Origin: Rhizobium leguminosarum
Lineage (GTDB): Bacteria; Pseudomonadota; Alphaproteobacteria; Rhizobiales; Rhizobiaceae
Assembly (NCBI RefSeq): GCF_001652265.1
Contig: NZ_LWBS01000109.1
Coordinates: forward strand, 1-64,000
DNA: 64,000 nucleotides
Reading direction: 5' to 3'
The translations under genes and the position numbers were made by a program. Positions 25,512-34,996 of the stretch are shown here, piece by piece. The notes under the pieces were generated by a model. The model was not told the DNA's origin and searched no databases. It saw nothing but the letters and a program-made list of their open reading frames with translations. Each line of letters starts with the position of its first letter. The first letter of the stretch is position 1.

Positions 25512-28216
25512 GTGAGTTCATCCAGTTTCGGAATGTCGTTGGGTTTGGGCAGACGGATGGTGAAGACGGCACCGGAGCGGTCCCTCCGGTTGCTGGCGGT
25601 GATCGTGCCGCCCATCGCCTCGATGAAGCCGCGGCAGATAGAAAGGCCAAGCCCGGTGCCGGCGCGCACCTGATCGCTCTTGCGCACGCGGTAGAAGGTG
25701 TCGAAGACGCGGCCAAGATCAGCCGGCGGGATGCCGGGGCCTTCGTCCTGGACCTGGACGACGACGTTGTCGGCATCGGCCCAGCCCTCGATGTGGATGA
25801 CCGAACCCTCGGGCGCGTATTTGGCGGCATTGTCGAGCAGGTTGAAAATCACCTGCTCGAATAAGACAGGATCGACGCGCACCATCGGCAGGTCGGCGGG
25901 AATGTTCATCTCGGTCTTATGGCCGTCGAGGATCTTGGTGGCGCGGCGCAGCGCACTGCCGACGATGTCGCCGGCATAATGCAGTGCATAGTTCGGCTCC
26001 ATCGCACCGGATTCGATCTTGGTCATGTCGAGCAGATTGGCGATGAAGCGGTTGAGGCGCTCGGATTCATCGACGACGGTCGACAGCAGGTCGCTGCGGT
26101 CCTCCTCCGGCATCGAGGCGAAATAATCGCGCAACGTGCCGGCGGCGCCGAGAATGGCGGCAAGTGGTGTCTTCAGGTCGTGCGAAATCGAGGTCAGCAG
26201 GGCCGAGCGCAGCCGGTCGGCTTCGGCCGCAAGTCTTGCCCGGTCGACATCGGCGACGAGCTGGATGCGTTCGATGGCAAGGGCTGCCTGGTCGGCGAGC
26301 GCATCCAGCAGCCGCTGTTGCTCGGGCGTCAGCAGCGGGCCGTCGCGGCGGTCGCTGTCGAGGCCGATGACGCCGACAGCGGTGCGCCCGGTTCTCAGCG
26401 GCACATAGAGGCGCTTGGCGCCGGGCAGGGTATCGGCGCCGCGGCCGGCGGCATGATTGTGCTCCCAGGCCCAGCGGGCTGCGGCGATATCGGCATCGTC
26501 GAGTGTGTCATCGGGCGGATAACCGGCCTTGACGGCGATGGTGCCGTCTTCCGGCAGCAGCAGCACGACGCGGACTTTCAGCATCGAGGCGAGCTGGAAG
26601 GCCGTCGCCCAGAGCACGTCGTCGAGCGTGCCGGTGCCGGCGAGTTTTTTAGAGAAGAGATAGAGGTCCTCGGTCGTGCGCGCCCGCTGGCGGGCGGCGG
26701 CTGCCTGGCGCTGCACGGTCGCGGTCAGGTTGCTGGCGATGATGGCGACGCCCAGGAAGAAGAAGAGCGCAAGCACGCTTTCCGGATCGCTGATCGTCAA
26801 CGTGTAACGCGGCGGCAGGAAGAAGAAATTGAAGGAAAGCGCGCTGAGGATGCAGCTGTAAAGGGCCGGCCGCAGGCCGTGGAGGACGGCCGAGGTCAGC
26901 ACCGCCATCAGGAAGACGAGGGCGAGGTTGCGCACGTCGAGCACCTGGTCGAGCACGACGCTGACGCCGAGCGCGATAGCGACATAGCCGGTCGCCAGAA
27001 GATAGGCCCTGAAATCCAGTTGCGGCGGGCTGGCCGCCGCCCTGACGCCGCGCGCGGTGGTGCCGTCCTTCTCATTGCCTGAAATGACATGGACGCTGAT
27101 CTCGCCGGTCTTGCGGATGAGCTCGTCGGTGATCGAACGGCTCCACCAGTCGCGCCATGTCGGCTTCTTCGGGGCGCCGATGACGATATGGGTGACGTTG
27201 TTGGCGGTGGCATGACGAACGAGCTCCTCGGCCACTTCGCGGCCGGGAATGGTGATCGCTTCGCCGCCGAGCTGCTCGGCAAGGCGCAGCGTGGCGGCGA
27301 CGATATCGCGCTCGGCTTCCGTCAGATTGATCGAGCGGTTGGTCTCGATATAGACGGCAGCCCAGGGCGCGCGCAGCCGTGAGGCCATGCGGGCGCCATA
27401 ACGCACCAGCGAGGCTGAGCGCGGATGGTGGTCGACCGAGACGAGAACGCGTTCGCCCGCCGCCCAGGGGCCCGATATGGCATGGGCCTGCATATGCGTG
27501 AGCAACTGGTCGTCGACGCGCTGGGCAGTCTTGCGCAGCGCAAGCTCTCGCAGTGCCGTCAGGTTGCCCGGGGTGAAATAATTGCTCAGCGCCCGTTCGG
27601 CGGTGCGCGGCATGTAGACCTTGCCGTCATGCAGGCGCTTGATCAGATCATCCGGCGTCAGGTCGATGATCTCGACGTCGTCGGCAAGGTCGATGATCGA
27701 GTCCGGCACCGTCTCGCGCACGCGGATGCGAGTGATCTGCGAGACGACGTCGTTTAGGCTCTCGACGTGCTGGATGTTCAGCGTCGTGTAGACGTCGATG
27801 CCGCGATCGAGCAATTCCTTGACGTCGAGATAGCGCTTCGGATGGCGGCTGCCATCTGCATTGGTGTGGGCGAGTTCGTCGACCAGCACAAGATCCGGCC
27901 TGCGGGCGAGGATGCCGTCGAGGTCCATTTCCTCGAGCGGCCGACCCTTGTAGCTGATTTCGACGCGGGGGATGATCTCGAAGCCGGCGACGAGCGCTTC
28001 GGTCTCCTTGCGGCCGTGGGTCTCGACAACGCCGATGACGACGTCGAGACCGTCGGCCATCTTGGCTCGGCCGGAGACGAGCATCTCGTAGGTCTTGCCG
28101 ACGCCGGGGGCCGCTCCGAGAAAGATCTTCAGACGGCCGCGCATTTCGGCCCGGGCTTTTTCGAGAAGCGCATCGGGCGAGGGCCTGCCGGCCTGGTCGC
28201 GGTTGTCGTCTGGCAT
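25508..28216 (-). CDS. kdpD: sensor histidine kinase KdpD
   Basis: A 902-aa kinase of normal length. The N-terminal KdpD domain has Walker A GAAPGVGKT (34-42) and a Walker B-like LVDELAHTN. A USP-like domain follows, then four closely spaced membrane segments around residues 405-510, a GAF-like domain, and the HisKA/HATPase core with the phosphorylated His at about 679 (SHDLKTPL) and the N, G1 and G2 boxes at the C-terminus. It senses potassium or ionic conditions and phosphorylates KdpE. Confidence 0.95.
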   Translation of the reverse strand: MPDDNRDQAGRPSPDALLEKARAEMRGRLKIFLGAAPGVGKTYEMLVSGRAKMADGLDVVIGVVETHGRKETEALVAGFEIIPRVEISYKGRPLEEMDLDGILARRPDLVLVDELAHTNADGSRHPKRYLDVKELLDRGIDVYTTLNIQHVESLNDVVSQITRIRVRETVPDSIIDLADDVEIIDLTPDDLIKRLHDGKVYMPRTAERALSNYFTPGNLTALRELALRKTAQRVDDQLLTHMQAHAISGPWAAGERVLVSVDHHPRSASLVRYGARMASRLRAPWAAVYIETNRSINLTEAERDIVAATLRLAEQLGGEAITIPGREVAEELVRHATANNVTHIVIGAPKKPTWRDWWSRSITDELIRKTGEISVHVISGNEKDGTTARGVRAAASPPQLDFRAYLLATGYVAIALGVSVVLDQVLDVRNLALVFLMAVLTSAVLHGLRPALYSCILSALSFNFFFLPPRYTLTISDPESVLALFFFLGVAIIASNLTATVQRQAAAARQRARTTEDLYLFSKKLAGTGTLDDVLWATAFQLASMLKVRVVLLLPEDGTIAVKAGYPPDDTLDDADIAAARWAWEHNHAAGRGADTLPGAKRLYVPLRTGRTAVGVIGLDSDRRDGPLLTPEQQRLLDALADQAALAIERIQLVADVDRARLAAEADRLRSALLTSISHDLKTPLAAILGAAGTLRDYFASMPEEDRSDLLSTVVDESERLNRFIANLLDMTKIESGAMEPNYALHYAGDIVGSALRRATKILDGHKTEMNIPADLPMVRVDPVLFEQVIFNLLDNAAKYAPEGSVIHIEGWADADNVVVQVQDEGPGIPPADLGRVFDTFYRVRKSDQVRAGTGLGLSICRGFIEAMGGTITASNRRDRSGAVFTIRLPKPNDIPKLDELT

Positions 28217-28329
28217 GCGTATGGTCTTTCTGCAGATGGCTGCCGAGGACGGGCGCCATGTCTTCCTATCCTTCGTCCCTGCGACGCGCGCAGCGATGGG
28301 AAGAAAAGGGGGCGCCCAGCCTGCCAGGG

Positions 28330-28899
28330 TTACTGAGTCATAGAAGCATCAAGGCCCTGGTTCAACGCCAGAACATTGACTGTGGGTTCGCCGAGAATGC
28401 CGATTTCGCGGTCTTGAACGGCACTGTCGACCAGCGCCTTGACCTTGGCCTCATCGAGGCTTCGCGCCTTGGCAACACGCGCCACCTGGAAATAGGCAGC
28501 CTCCGGCGAGATATCGGGATCGAGGCCGCTGGCCGAAGCGGTGACGAGGTCGGCGGGGACATCGGCCGTCGGGTTCGCCGCCTTGGCTGCCTCGTAGTCA
28601 CCCTTGACGCGGTCGATCAGCTTCTGGCTGGTCGGGCCGAGGTTAGAGCCGCTGGAGGCAGCCGCATTGTAGCCGTCGCCGGCGGCCGAAGGGCGGCCGT
28701 GGAAATACTTGTCGCTGGTGAAGGCCTGGCCGATCAGCGTCGAGCCGATCACCTGGCCGTTCTTCTCGATCAGGCTGCCGTTCGCCTGGGTCGGGAAGAG
28801 GGCCTGGGCAGCACCCGTCATGGCGAGGGGATAGAGAAGGCCGGTGATGACGGTGGTAGCGACGATCATGACGATTGCCGGACGAAGTTCTTTCAACAT
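28330..28899 (-). CDS. kdpC: potassium-transporting ATPase subunit KdpC
   Basis: A 189-aa single-span protein: an N-terminal membrane segment ([20 protein letters not shown]) and a periplasmic domain with [16 protein letters not shown]...SGGSNLGP-type sequence (here [11 protein letters not shown]) and SGLDPDISP. It stabilises the KdpFABC complex. It is separated from kdpB by 75 bases with a strong hairpin and from kdpD by 113 bases. Confidence 0.95.
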   Translation of the reverse strand: MLKELRPAIVMIVATTVITGLLYPLAMTGAAQALFPTQANGSLIEKNGQVIGSTLIGQAFTSDKYFHGRPSAAGDGYNAAASSGSNLGPTSQKLIDRVKGDYEAAKAANPTADVPADLVTASASGLDPDISPEAAYFQVARVAKARSLDEAKVKALVDSAVQDREIGILGEPTVNVLALNQGLDASMTQ

Positions 28900-28930
28900 T
28901 GTCTTACTCCTTGGAGTGTTCTTTTGCGAA

Positions 28931-28967
28931 GAGCCCCGGTTCCGATCCTCTCGGAACCGGGATGGCT
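28931..28967 (-). other. strong hairpin between kdpB and kdpC
   Basis: CCCGGTTCCGA (28935-28945) and TCGGAACCGGG (28951-28961) form a perfect 11-bp stem with a 5-base loop, and outer GAGCC/GGCTC can extend it. It starts 14 bases after the kdpB stop codon. There is no T tract, so it is more likely an mRNA processing or stabilising element or attenuator than a full terminator. Confidence 0.65.
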
Positions 28968-28974
28968 CCAGGCC

Positions 28975-31035
28975 TTAGGCGAGGCCGAGGGCTGCGACAG
29001 CCATGTCGATCGCCTTGATGCCGATGAAGGGGACGATGATGCCGCCGGCACCATAAATCAGCAGGTTGCGGGACAGTAGCGCGCCGGCGCCGATCGGACG
29101 GTAGCGGACACCCTTCAATGAAAGCGGGATCAGCGCGATGATGATCAGCGCATTGAAGATGATCGCCGAGAGGATGGCGCTTTGCGGCGTCGACAATCCC
29201 ATGATGTTGAGCACGCCGAGCTGCGGGTAGAAGGTCAGGAACATCGCCGGGATGATGGCGAAGTACTTGGCAATGTCGTTGGCGATCGAAAACGTCGTCA
29301 GCGCGCCGCGCGTCATCAGGAGCTGCTTGCCGATCTCGACGATCTCGATGAGCTTCGTTGGATCGCTATCGAGATCGACCATGTTGCCGGCCTCGCGGGC
29401 GGCGACCGTGCCGGTGTTCATGGCGACGCCGACATCGGCCTGGGCAAGCGCCGGCGCATCGTTGGTGCCGTCGCCGCACATGGCGACGAGCTTGCCCTTC
29501 GACTGCTCCTCGCGCATCAGCGCCAGCTTCATCTCCGGTGTTGCCTGGGCGAGGAAGTCGTCGACCCCGGCTTCGGCTGCGATGGCGGCCGCCGTCAGCG
29601 GGTTATCGCCTGTTATCATCACCGTGCGGATGCCCATGCGGCGAAGCTCGGTGAAGCGCTCGCGGATGCCGCCCTTGACGATATCCTTCAGCTGGATGAC
29701 GCCGAGCAGCCTGCCGTCGCGGGCAACTGCCAGCGGCGTGCCGCCTGATTTGGCGACTTCGTCGGCGATCGACTGCAGTTCGCGCACGACCTCGCTGCCG
29801 TTTTTCGAGGATGAATCGCCGTTGACATAGGTCAGCACGGCATCGACCGCACCCTTGCGGATCGAGGCTCCTTCGAGATCGACGCCGCTCATGCGGGTCT
29901 GGGCGGTGAAGGGCACGAAGGTTGCTTTCAGGCTTGCCATGTCGCGGCCGCGGATCGCGTATTTCTCCTTGGCGAGCACGACGATGGAACGACCTTCCGG
30001 CGTTTCGTCGGCAAGCGAGGCGAGCTGCGCGGCATCGGCGAGATCCTGTTCGGGAACGCCGCGTACCGGACGGAAGGTCGTCGCCTGGCGATTGCCGAGC
30101 GTGATCGTGCCCGTCTTGTCGAGCAGCAGCGTGTCGACGTCGCCGGCGGCTTCGACCGCGCGGCCGGACATGGCGAGCACGTTGAAGCGGACGAGGCGGT
30201 CCATGCCGGCGATGCCGATTGCCGAGAGCAGTGCGCCGATCGTCGTGGGGATCAGGGTGACGAAGAGAGCGACGAGCACGATGATCGGGATCGAGCCGCC
30301 GGCATAAATGGCAAAGCTCGGGATCGTCGCGGTGGCGAGCACGAAGATCAGCGTCATGCCGGCGAGCAGGATGTTAAGCGCGATCTCGTTCGGCGTTTTC
30401 TGGCGTTCGGCGCCTTCGACGAGCGCAATCATCCGGTCGATGAAGGTCGAGCCGGCAGCGGCGGTGATGCGGACACGGATCCAGTCGGAGAGTACCTGCG
30501 TGCCGCCGGTGACGGCCGAGCGGTCGCCGCCGGATTCGCGGATGACAGGGGCGGATTCACCGGTGATCGCCGCTTCGTTGACGGAGGCCACACCTTCGAT
30601 CACTTCGCCATCCGAGGGGATGATGTCACCGGCCTCGACCAGCACGATATCGCCGACCTTGAGGCTGGTGCCCGGCACCATGCGGTAGCCGCTGCCGTTG
30701 TTGGCGGTGAGTAGCTTCGCCTGGGTTTCGGTGCGCGCTTTGCGCAGCGAATCCGCCTGCGCTTTGCCGCGGCCTTCGGCGACGGCTTCGGCGAAATTGG
30801 CGAAGAGGACGGTGAACCAGAGCCAGAGATTGATCTGGAACGAGAAGCCGAGATTGCCGTTGCCCGCTACCAAATCGCGCAGGAAGAGGACGGTGGTCAG
30901 CACCGAGACCGTGGCCACCACAAACATGACCGGGTTTCTGGCAAGCGCCCGCGGGTTGAGCTTCTTGAAAGCGGCGCCCACGGCCGGAACGAGGATGCGA
31001 GAATCCATGATGCTCGCGGATTTTGCCTGGCTCAT
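28975..31035 (-). CDS. kdpB: potassium-transporting ATPase ATP-binding subunit KdpB
   Basis: A 686-aa P-type ATPase. It has the actuator TGES motif, the phosphorylation motif DKTGTIT (Asp near 305), and the hinge [19 protein letters not shown]. About seven membrane segments are predicted. The start at 31035 has a GGAG site. It hydrolyses ATP to drive potassium moved by KdpA. The TGES serine, a site of inhibitory phosphorylation in E. coli KdpB, is conserved. Confidence 0.96.
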   Translation of the reverse strand: MSQAKSASIMDSRILVPAVGAAFKKLNPRALARNPVMFVVATVSVLTTVLFLRDLVAGNGNLGFSFQINLWLWFTVLFANFAEAVAEGRGKAQADSLRKARTETQAKLLTANNGSGYRMVPGTSLKVGDIVLVEAGDIIPSDGEVIEGVASVNEAAITGESAPVIRESGGDRSAVTGGTQVLSDWIRVRITAAAGSTFIDRMIALVEGAERQKTPNEIALNILLAGMTLIFVLATATIPSFAIYAGGSIPIIVLVALFVTLIPTTIGALLSAIGIAGMDRLVRFNVLAMSGRAVEAAGDVDTLLLDKTGTITLGNRQATTFRPVRGVPEQDLADAAQLASLADETPEGRSIVVLAKEKYAIRGRDMASLKATFVPFTAQTRMSGVDLEGASIRKGAVDAVLTYVNGDSSSKNGSEVVRELQSIADEVAKSGGTPLAVARDGRLLGVIQLKDIVKGGIRERFTELRRMGIRTVMITGDNPLTAAAIAAEAGVDDFLAQATPEMKLALMREEQSKGKLVAMCGDGTNDAPALAQADVGVAMNTGTVAAREAGNMVDLDSDPTKLIEIVEIGKQLLMTRGALTTFSIANDIAKYFAIIPAMFLTFYPQLGVLNIMGLSTPQSAILSAIIFNALIIIALIPLSLKGVRYRPIGAGALLSRNLLIYGAGGIIVPFIGIKAIDMAVAALGLA

Positions 31036-31079
31036 AAGAGACTCCAGCTTTGAAACGAGGATGGCGAACCGGCGGCCGG

Positions 31080-31232
31080 TCAGCCCCGTAGGATTTTGAA
31101 GATGGCGGCGATGACGAGGAGGCCTGCCATCATCACCAGGATGTCGGAGGCGCGGGTCGTCGGGCCGTTCCCTCGTCCTGGCGCACCGGGACGAGGGTGG
31201 AAGGCGTTGCGAAGCCTGTGACGGAGGATCAT
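31080..31232 (-). CDS. small single-span membrane peptide between kdpA and kdpB (50 aa)
   Basis: Starting ATG at 31232 just after the kdpA stop, with a GAGGTG ribosome binding site that overlaps the end of kdpA, this frame encodes a very basic N-terminal half (about ten Arg/His) and a C-terminal hydrophobic segment of about 16 residues ([16 protein letters not shown]). It fills most of the kdpA-kdpB gap. I do not know a named family. It may be an accessory Kdp peptide or chance coding in the spacer. Confidence 0.45.
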   Translation of the reverse strand: MILRHRLRNAFHPRPGAPGRGNGPTTRASDILVMMAGLLVIAAIFKILRG

Positions 31233-31241
31233 GGCATCACC

Positions 31242-32945
31242 TCAGAAGGTCTGGCCGGCAATCATGACCAGGTGCTCGACGATAGGGCCGAGCGCCAAAG
31301 CCGGAAAGAAGGTCAGGCCGCCGACGATCAGGATCGTGCCGACGAGCAGGCCGACGAAGAGCGGTCCATCCGTCGGGAAGGTGCCTGCCGAGGCCGGAAC
31401 CGTCTTCTTGGCGATCAGCGAGCCGGCGATGGCAAGCGTCGGGATGATGACCAGGAAGCGGCCGGCGAGCATGCCGATGCCGAGCGTCACGTTGTACCAG
31501 GGCGTATTGCCGGTCAGGCCGCCGAAAGCCGAGCCGTTGTTGGCCGCAGCCGAGGTATAGGCATAGAGGATTTCGGAGAAGCCGTGCGGGCCGGCCGTGC
31601 CGATCGAGGCGACGGCGGAGGGCAGCACGGTGGCGATCGCGGTAAAGACCAGCATGGCGAGCGGCAGGCAGAGGATGGCGAGAACGGCCATCTTCATTTC
31701 CTTCGCCTCGATCTTCTTGCCGAGATATTCCGGCGTGCGGCCGACCATCAGGCCGGCGACGAAGACGGCGACGATGATGAAGAGAAGGATGCCGTAGAAA
31801 CCCGCGCCGACACCGCCGACAATGATTTCGCCGAGTTGCATGTTGATCAGCGGGATCAGGCCGCCAAGCGCGGTAAAGCTGCCATGCATGGCATTGACCG
31901 CGCCGCAGGAAGCGGCCGTGGTAATGACCGCAAAGAGCGAAGACAGGGCGACGCCGAAGCGGACTTCCTTGCCTTCCATATTGCCGCCGCCGAGACCGAA
32001 AGCGTGCATCAGCGGGTTGCCGGCAGCTTCGGCCCAATAGGTGACGATGACACCTGCGAGGAACAGCACGCCCATCGTGGCAAGGATCGCCCAGCCCTGG
32101 CGCTGATTGCCGACCATGCGGCCGAAGACGTTGGTCAAAGCCGCGCCGATCGCGAAGATCGAGATCATCTGGATGAGATTGGAGATCGCGTTGGGATTTT
32201 CGAACGGATGGGCCGAATTGGCGTTGAAGAAGCCGCCGCCGTTGGTGCCGAGCATCTTGATCGCAAGCTGCGAGGCGACGGGCCCGACGGCAATCGTCTG
32301 CTGCGCGCCTTCGAGCGTGGTGGCATTGACATAGGGCCCAAGCGTCTGCGGTACGCCGAGATAGACGTAGACGATCGTCAGCACGATGCAGGTCGGCAGC
32401 AGGATGTAGAACGTGCCGCGGATCATATCGACCCAGAAATTGCCGATCGCCTTGCCCGACGCCCGTGCGAAGGCACGAATGAAGGCGACAGCGATCGCCA
32501 TGCCGGTCGCGGCCGACAGGAAGTTCTGCACCGTGAAGCCGGCCATCTGGGTCAGATACGACATGGTGCTTTCGCCGCCGTAATTCTGCCAGTTGGTGTT
32601 TGTGGGAAAGCTGACGGCAGAGTTGAACGAAAGCTCCGGCGGGACGGCGGCCATGCCGGCCGGATTATAGGGCAGGGTGTCCTGCAGGCGCAGGAGCGCG
32701 TAGAGGACGAGGACGCCGAGCAGGTTGAACATCAGCATCGCGAAGGCATAGGAGGTCCAATGCTGCTCCTCGCGCTCGCTGGTGCCCGCAATAAGGTAAA
32801 GCCCCCGTTCGATCGGAACGAGGACCGGGGAGAGGAATGTGCGCTCGCCGTTATAGACACGCGTCATGTAGCCGCCGAGCGGTTTGACGAGCACGAGGAC
32901 GATCCCGCAGTAAAGCAGGATCTGAAGCCATCCGTTGAGGGTCAT
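31242..32945 (-). CDS. kdpA: potassium-transporting ATPase channel subunit KdpA
   Basis: A 567-aa channel-like subunit with ten or so membrane segments and the four pore-loop repeats of the SKT superfamily; the first is visible as [11 protein letters not shown] and another as [19 protein letters not shown]. It selects and conducts potassium within KdpFABC. The start codon lacks a good ribosome binding site, and a large hairpin lies 27 bases upstream, so translation may be coupled to structure or to kdpF. Confidence 0.96.
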   Translation of the reverse strand: MTLNGWLQILLYCGIVLVLVKPLGGYMTRVYNGERTFLSPVLVPIERGLYLIAGTSEREEQHWTSYAFAMLMFNLLGVLVLYALLRLQDTLPYNPAGMAAVPPELSFNSAVSFPTNTNWQNYGGESTMSYLTQMAGFTVQNFLSAATGMAIAVAFIRAFARASGKAIGNFWVDMIRGTFYILLPTCIVLTIVYVYLGVPQTLGPYVNATTLEGAQQTIAVGPVASQLAIKMLGTNGGGFFNANSAHPFENPNAISNLIQMISIFAIGAALTNVFGRMVGNQRQGWAILATMGVLFLAGVIVTYWAEAAGNPLMHAFGLGGGNMEGKEVRFGVALSSLFAVITTAASCGAVNAMHGSFTALGGLIPLINMQLGEIIVGGVGAGFYGILLFIIVAVFVAGLMVGRTPEYLGKKIEAKEMKMAVLAILCLPLAMLVFTAIATVLPSAVASIGTAGPHGFSEILYAYTSAAANNGSAFGGLTGNTPWYNVTLGIGMLAGRFLVIIPTLAIAGSLIAKKTVPASAGTFPTDGPLFVGLLVGTILIVGGLTFFPALALGPIVEHLVMIAGQTF

Positions 32946-32971
32946 GGAGGTAAACTTTCAATACCCGGCTG

Positions 32972-33003
32972 CTTCTGAGGTCACGCATGCGCGACCTCAG
33001 AAG
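32972..33003 (-). other. 32-bp near-perfect palindrome between kdpF and kdpA
   Basis: CTTCTGAGGTC and GACCTCAGAAG are 11-bp arms, and the centre CGCATGCG is itself palindromic, so the element forms an almost complete hairpin with one A/C mismatch. It lies 12 bases beyond kdpF and 27 bases before kdpA. No T tract follows. Confidence 0.7.
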
Positions 33004-33015
33004 CGCCAGTTCTCT

Positions 33016-33105
33016 TCAAAAGCGTTCTGGGCGAAGGAGAGCGTAGGTGAGATAAACGGTGAGAAACACGGTCACGGCACCGCTCAAGACATAGTCGAGG
33101 GTCAT
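33016..33105 (-). CDS. kdpF: Kdp complex small subunit KdpF
   Basis: A 29-aa hydrophobic peptide (starts MTLDYVLSG, ends LLRPERF) with one membrane helix and the terminal Arg-Pro-Glu-Arg-Phe seen in KdpF proteins. It has the same length as E. coli KdpF and a strong AGGAG site eight bases upstream. It acts as a stabilising single-helix subunit of the ATPase. Confidence 0.85.
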   Translation of the reverse strand: MTLDYVLSGAVTVFLTVYLTYALLRPERF

Positions 33106-33119
33106 CGTCGGTTCTCCTG

Positions 33120-33203
33120 TCAAAGCCTGTCGCAGGCTCGGGTGTAGGCAAAGCACAGCGCAAAGAATATGATCGCCGTGCCAAGTAGAATAATATCCAT
33201 CAT
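33120..33203 (-). CDS. 27-aa membrane peptide preceding kdpF
   Basis: An ATG at 33203 with an AGGAGT site seven bases upstream opens a frame for a single hydrophobic helix ending in AYTRACDRL. Short peptides ending in a similar A-Y-x-x-x-CDRL motif precede kdpF in other bacteria, as far as I recall. Its stop codon overlaps the kdpF ribosome binding site, implying translational coupling. Its function is unknown. Confidence 0.65.
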   Translation of the reverse strand: MMDIILLGTAIIFFALCFAYTRACDRL

Positions 33204-33592
33204 GATCGTGACTCCTGTTGTTCTTGGAGTCAGACAAGATAAAGGGCGCTGGGAGGCCGCCTTTCATGCTTTCTGGCGTGGAGATGATCTTTCGATCTCT
33301 CGGCGATCAATATGGAGCCGAAGCGCATAAAGGTTCGAGACGGACGACAGGCCATCTATATAAAAATCTTATAAATGCCCTTGCGGGGCCGATCGTCGTC
33401 GGACCAGGCTGGCGCAGTTTTCGGGCGGGCCGCTGCCGGCACTGAGCCTCGGCAAATCTGCGTGAGCATTTTATCATCTGTTGAGCAAAAGCCTTCTCAA
33501 TCTGGTTGAATTGGGAAGGCTTCGGGCTTTATAGTCGGTTTCAACGGTGCCCGATGGAGTCATGGGCAAGCCAATAGGGAAGGAAACCGACG
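33204..33592. promoter_or_regulatory. divergent promoter region, kdp operon and polyol dehydrogenase
   Basis: No gene is seen in these 389 bases. The most AT-rich part is at 33355-33376 and contains the tandem repeat described separately. The kdp leader would be about 100-150 bases. A purine-rich GGGAAGGAA site precedes the dehydrogenase start. Confidence 0.5.
33359..33375 (-). promoter_or_regulatory. candidate KdpE binding site
   Basis: On the minus strand TTTATA occurs twice with an 11-base period (33375-33370 and 33364-33359), flanked by more A/T. Tandem half-sites one helical turn apart are how OmpR-type regulators bind, and the E. coli KdpE box is likewise an AT-rich TTTATA-type sequence. 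It lies about 155-170 bases upstream of the first kdp-operon start codon. Confidence 0.5.
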
Positions 33593-34636
33593 ATGACCAA
33601 AGTCCGCGCGCTTGTCCTCGAGCGCCAGCATGAGCTTGCGCTCCGCGATATCGATCTGCCGCTCGAAACCGGCCCCGGCGAGGTGAAGGTCAGGATCCAC
33701 ACGGTCGGCGTCTGCGGTTCGGACGTGCATTATTACACGCACGGCAAGATCGGCCCATTCGTCGTCAACGCGCCGATGGTGCTCGGCCATGAGGCGGCGG
33801 GCACGGTGGTCGAGGTCGGTGCCGGGGTCACACATCTGAAAGTCGGCGACCGCGTCTGCATGGAGCCTGGCATTCCCGATCCGAATTCGAAGGCAAGCCG
33901 GCTCGGCATGTACAATATCGACCCGGCCGTCACCTTCTGGGCGACCCCGCCGATCCATGGCGTGCTGACGCCAGAGGTCGTGCATCCCGCCAATTACACC
34001 TTCAAGCTGCCCGACAATGTCAGCTTCGCCGAAGGCGCTATGGTCGAGCCCTTCGCCGTCGGCATGCAGGCGGCCGCCAAGGCGAAGATTACGCCTGGTG
34101 ATACTGCCGTCGTTCTCGGCGCCGGGCCGATCGGCACGATGGTGGCGATCGCGGCGCTTGCCGGCGGCTGCGCCCGCGCGATCGTCGCCGATCTTGCCCA
34201 GCCGAAGCTCGATATCGCCGCACAATACCAGGGCGTCATCCCGGTCAATATCCGCGAGAAGAACCTGGCCGAAGAAGTTGCCCGGCTGACCGACGGCTGG
34301 GGCGCCGATGTCGTCTTCGAATGCTCCGGTTCGCCAAAGGCCTGGGAGACGATCATGGCTCTGCCGCGCCCGGGCGGCGTCATCGTCGTCGTCGGCCTGC
34401 CGGTCAACCCGATCGGCTTCGACGTCTCGACAGCATCCACCAAGGAAATCCGCATCGAGACGGTGTTCCGCTACGCGCACCAGTATGAGCGTTCGATCGC
34501 GCTGCTCGGCTCGGGTCGCGTGGACCTGAAGCCGCTGATATCAGAGACCTTCAAGTTCGAAGATTCGATCAAGGCGTTTGATCGCGCCGTCGAAGCCCGG
34601 CCGAGTGACGTGAAGCTGCAGATCGTGATGGAGTAA
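33593..34636 (+). CDS. zinc-dependent polyol (xylitol/sorbitol-type) dehydrogenase
   Basis: A 347-aa medium-chain dehydrogenase. Catalytic zinc ligands are visible in VCGSDVHYY and GHEAAG, and the NAD-binding fold has GAGPIGTM. The sequence pattern is that of xylitol, sorbitol or L-idonate dehydrogenases. The loop that usually carries four cysteines for a structural zinc (after EPGIP) reads [13 protein letters not shown] and has none, so the structural metal is absent, as in some known members. It probably oxidises a sugar alcohol to a ketose with NAD+. A decayed copy of its 3' end lies at 36311. Confidence 0.85.
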   Translation: MTKVRALVLERQHELALRDIDLPLETGPGEVKVRIHTVGVCGSDVHYYTHGKIGPFVVNAPMVLGHEAAGTVVEVGAGVTHLKVGDRVCMEPGIPDPNSKASRLGMYNIDPAVTFWATPPIHGVLTPEVVHPANYTFKLPDNVSFAEGAMVEPFAVGMQAAAKAKITPGDTAVVLGAGPIGTMVAIAALAGGCARAIVADLAQPKLDIAAQYQGVIPVNIREKNLAEEVARLTDGWGADVVFECSGSPKAWETIMALPRPGGVIVVVGLPVNPIGFDVSTASTKEIRIETVFRYAHQYERSIALLGSGRVDLKPLISETFKFEDSIKAFDRAVEARPSDVKLQIVME

Positions 34637-34649
34637 ACGCGATCGTCGG

Positions 34650-34967
34650 CTAGGTTGCGTTGACTGCTCCGTGGCTGAGAATGTTGCGGTCTCCGGCACA
34701 GGATTCCACGAACAAAGTCATTGTTTTCCCGGTGGAGATGGCCGTGAGGCTAACCGCGGTCACTTCCTTGAAATTAGCGCGATTGCGCTGGATATGGAAA
34801 AATTTCGAACCGCAGGCTCCTGCGACATCCAGTTCAATGACAAAATCGCTCGGATCGGCGTAGAGGTTGACGACCCTTCCGTGAACAACGGTAAGCGCCG
34901 CCTGGGCAGGTGGCGTGACAGCTGCTAGGAAGCCGATACCGGCAAATAGAACAGGCACGATTCTCAT
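34650..34967 (-). CDS. small secreted protein (105 aa), unknown function
   Basis: The protein has a signal peptide (MRIVPVLFAGIGFLAAV, cleavage near AQAA) and a mature part of about 80 residues with two cysteines, in VAGACGSKF and VESCAGDR, that could form a disulfide. It follows the cytochrome-like gene by about 30 bases on the same strand and is likely co-transcribed. No known family is recognised. Confidence 0.6.
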   Translation of the reverse strand: MRIVPVLFAGIGFLAAVTPPAQAALTVVHGRVVNLYADPSDFVIELDVAGACGSKFFHIQRNRANFKEVTAVSLTAISTGKTMTLFVESCAGDRNILSHGAVNAT

Positions 34968-34996
34968 TTGCGACTCCTTCGGCAGATTGATTGGGA

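Noticed and set aside
31197..32978. 593-codon plus-strand frame
   Set aside because: It is antisense to kdpA, and its composition (Arg, Asp, Gly, His) is typical of a frame shadow.
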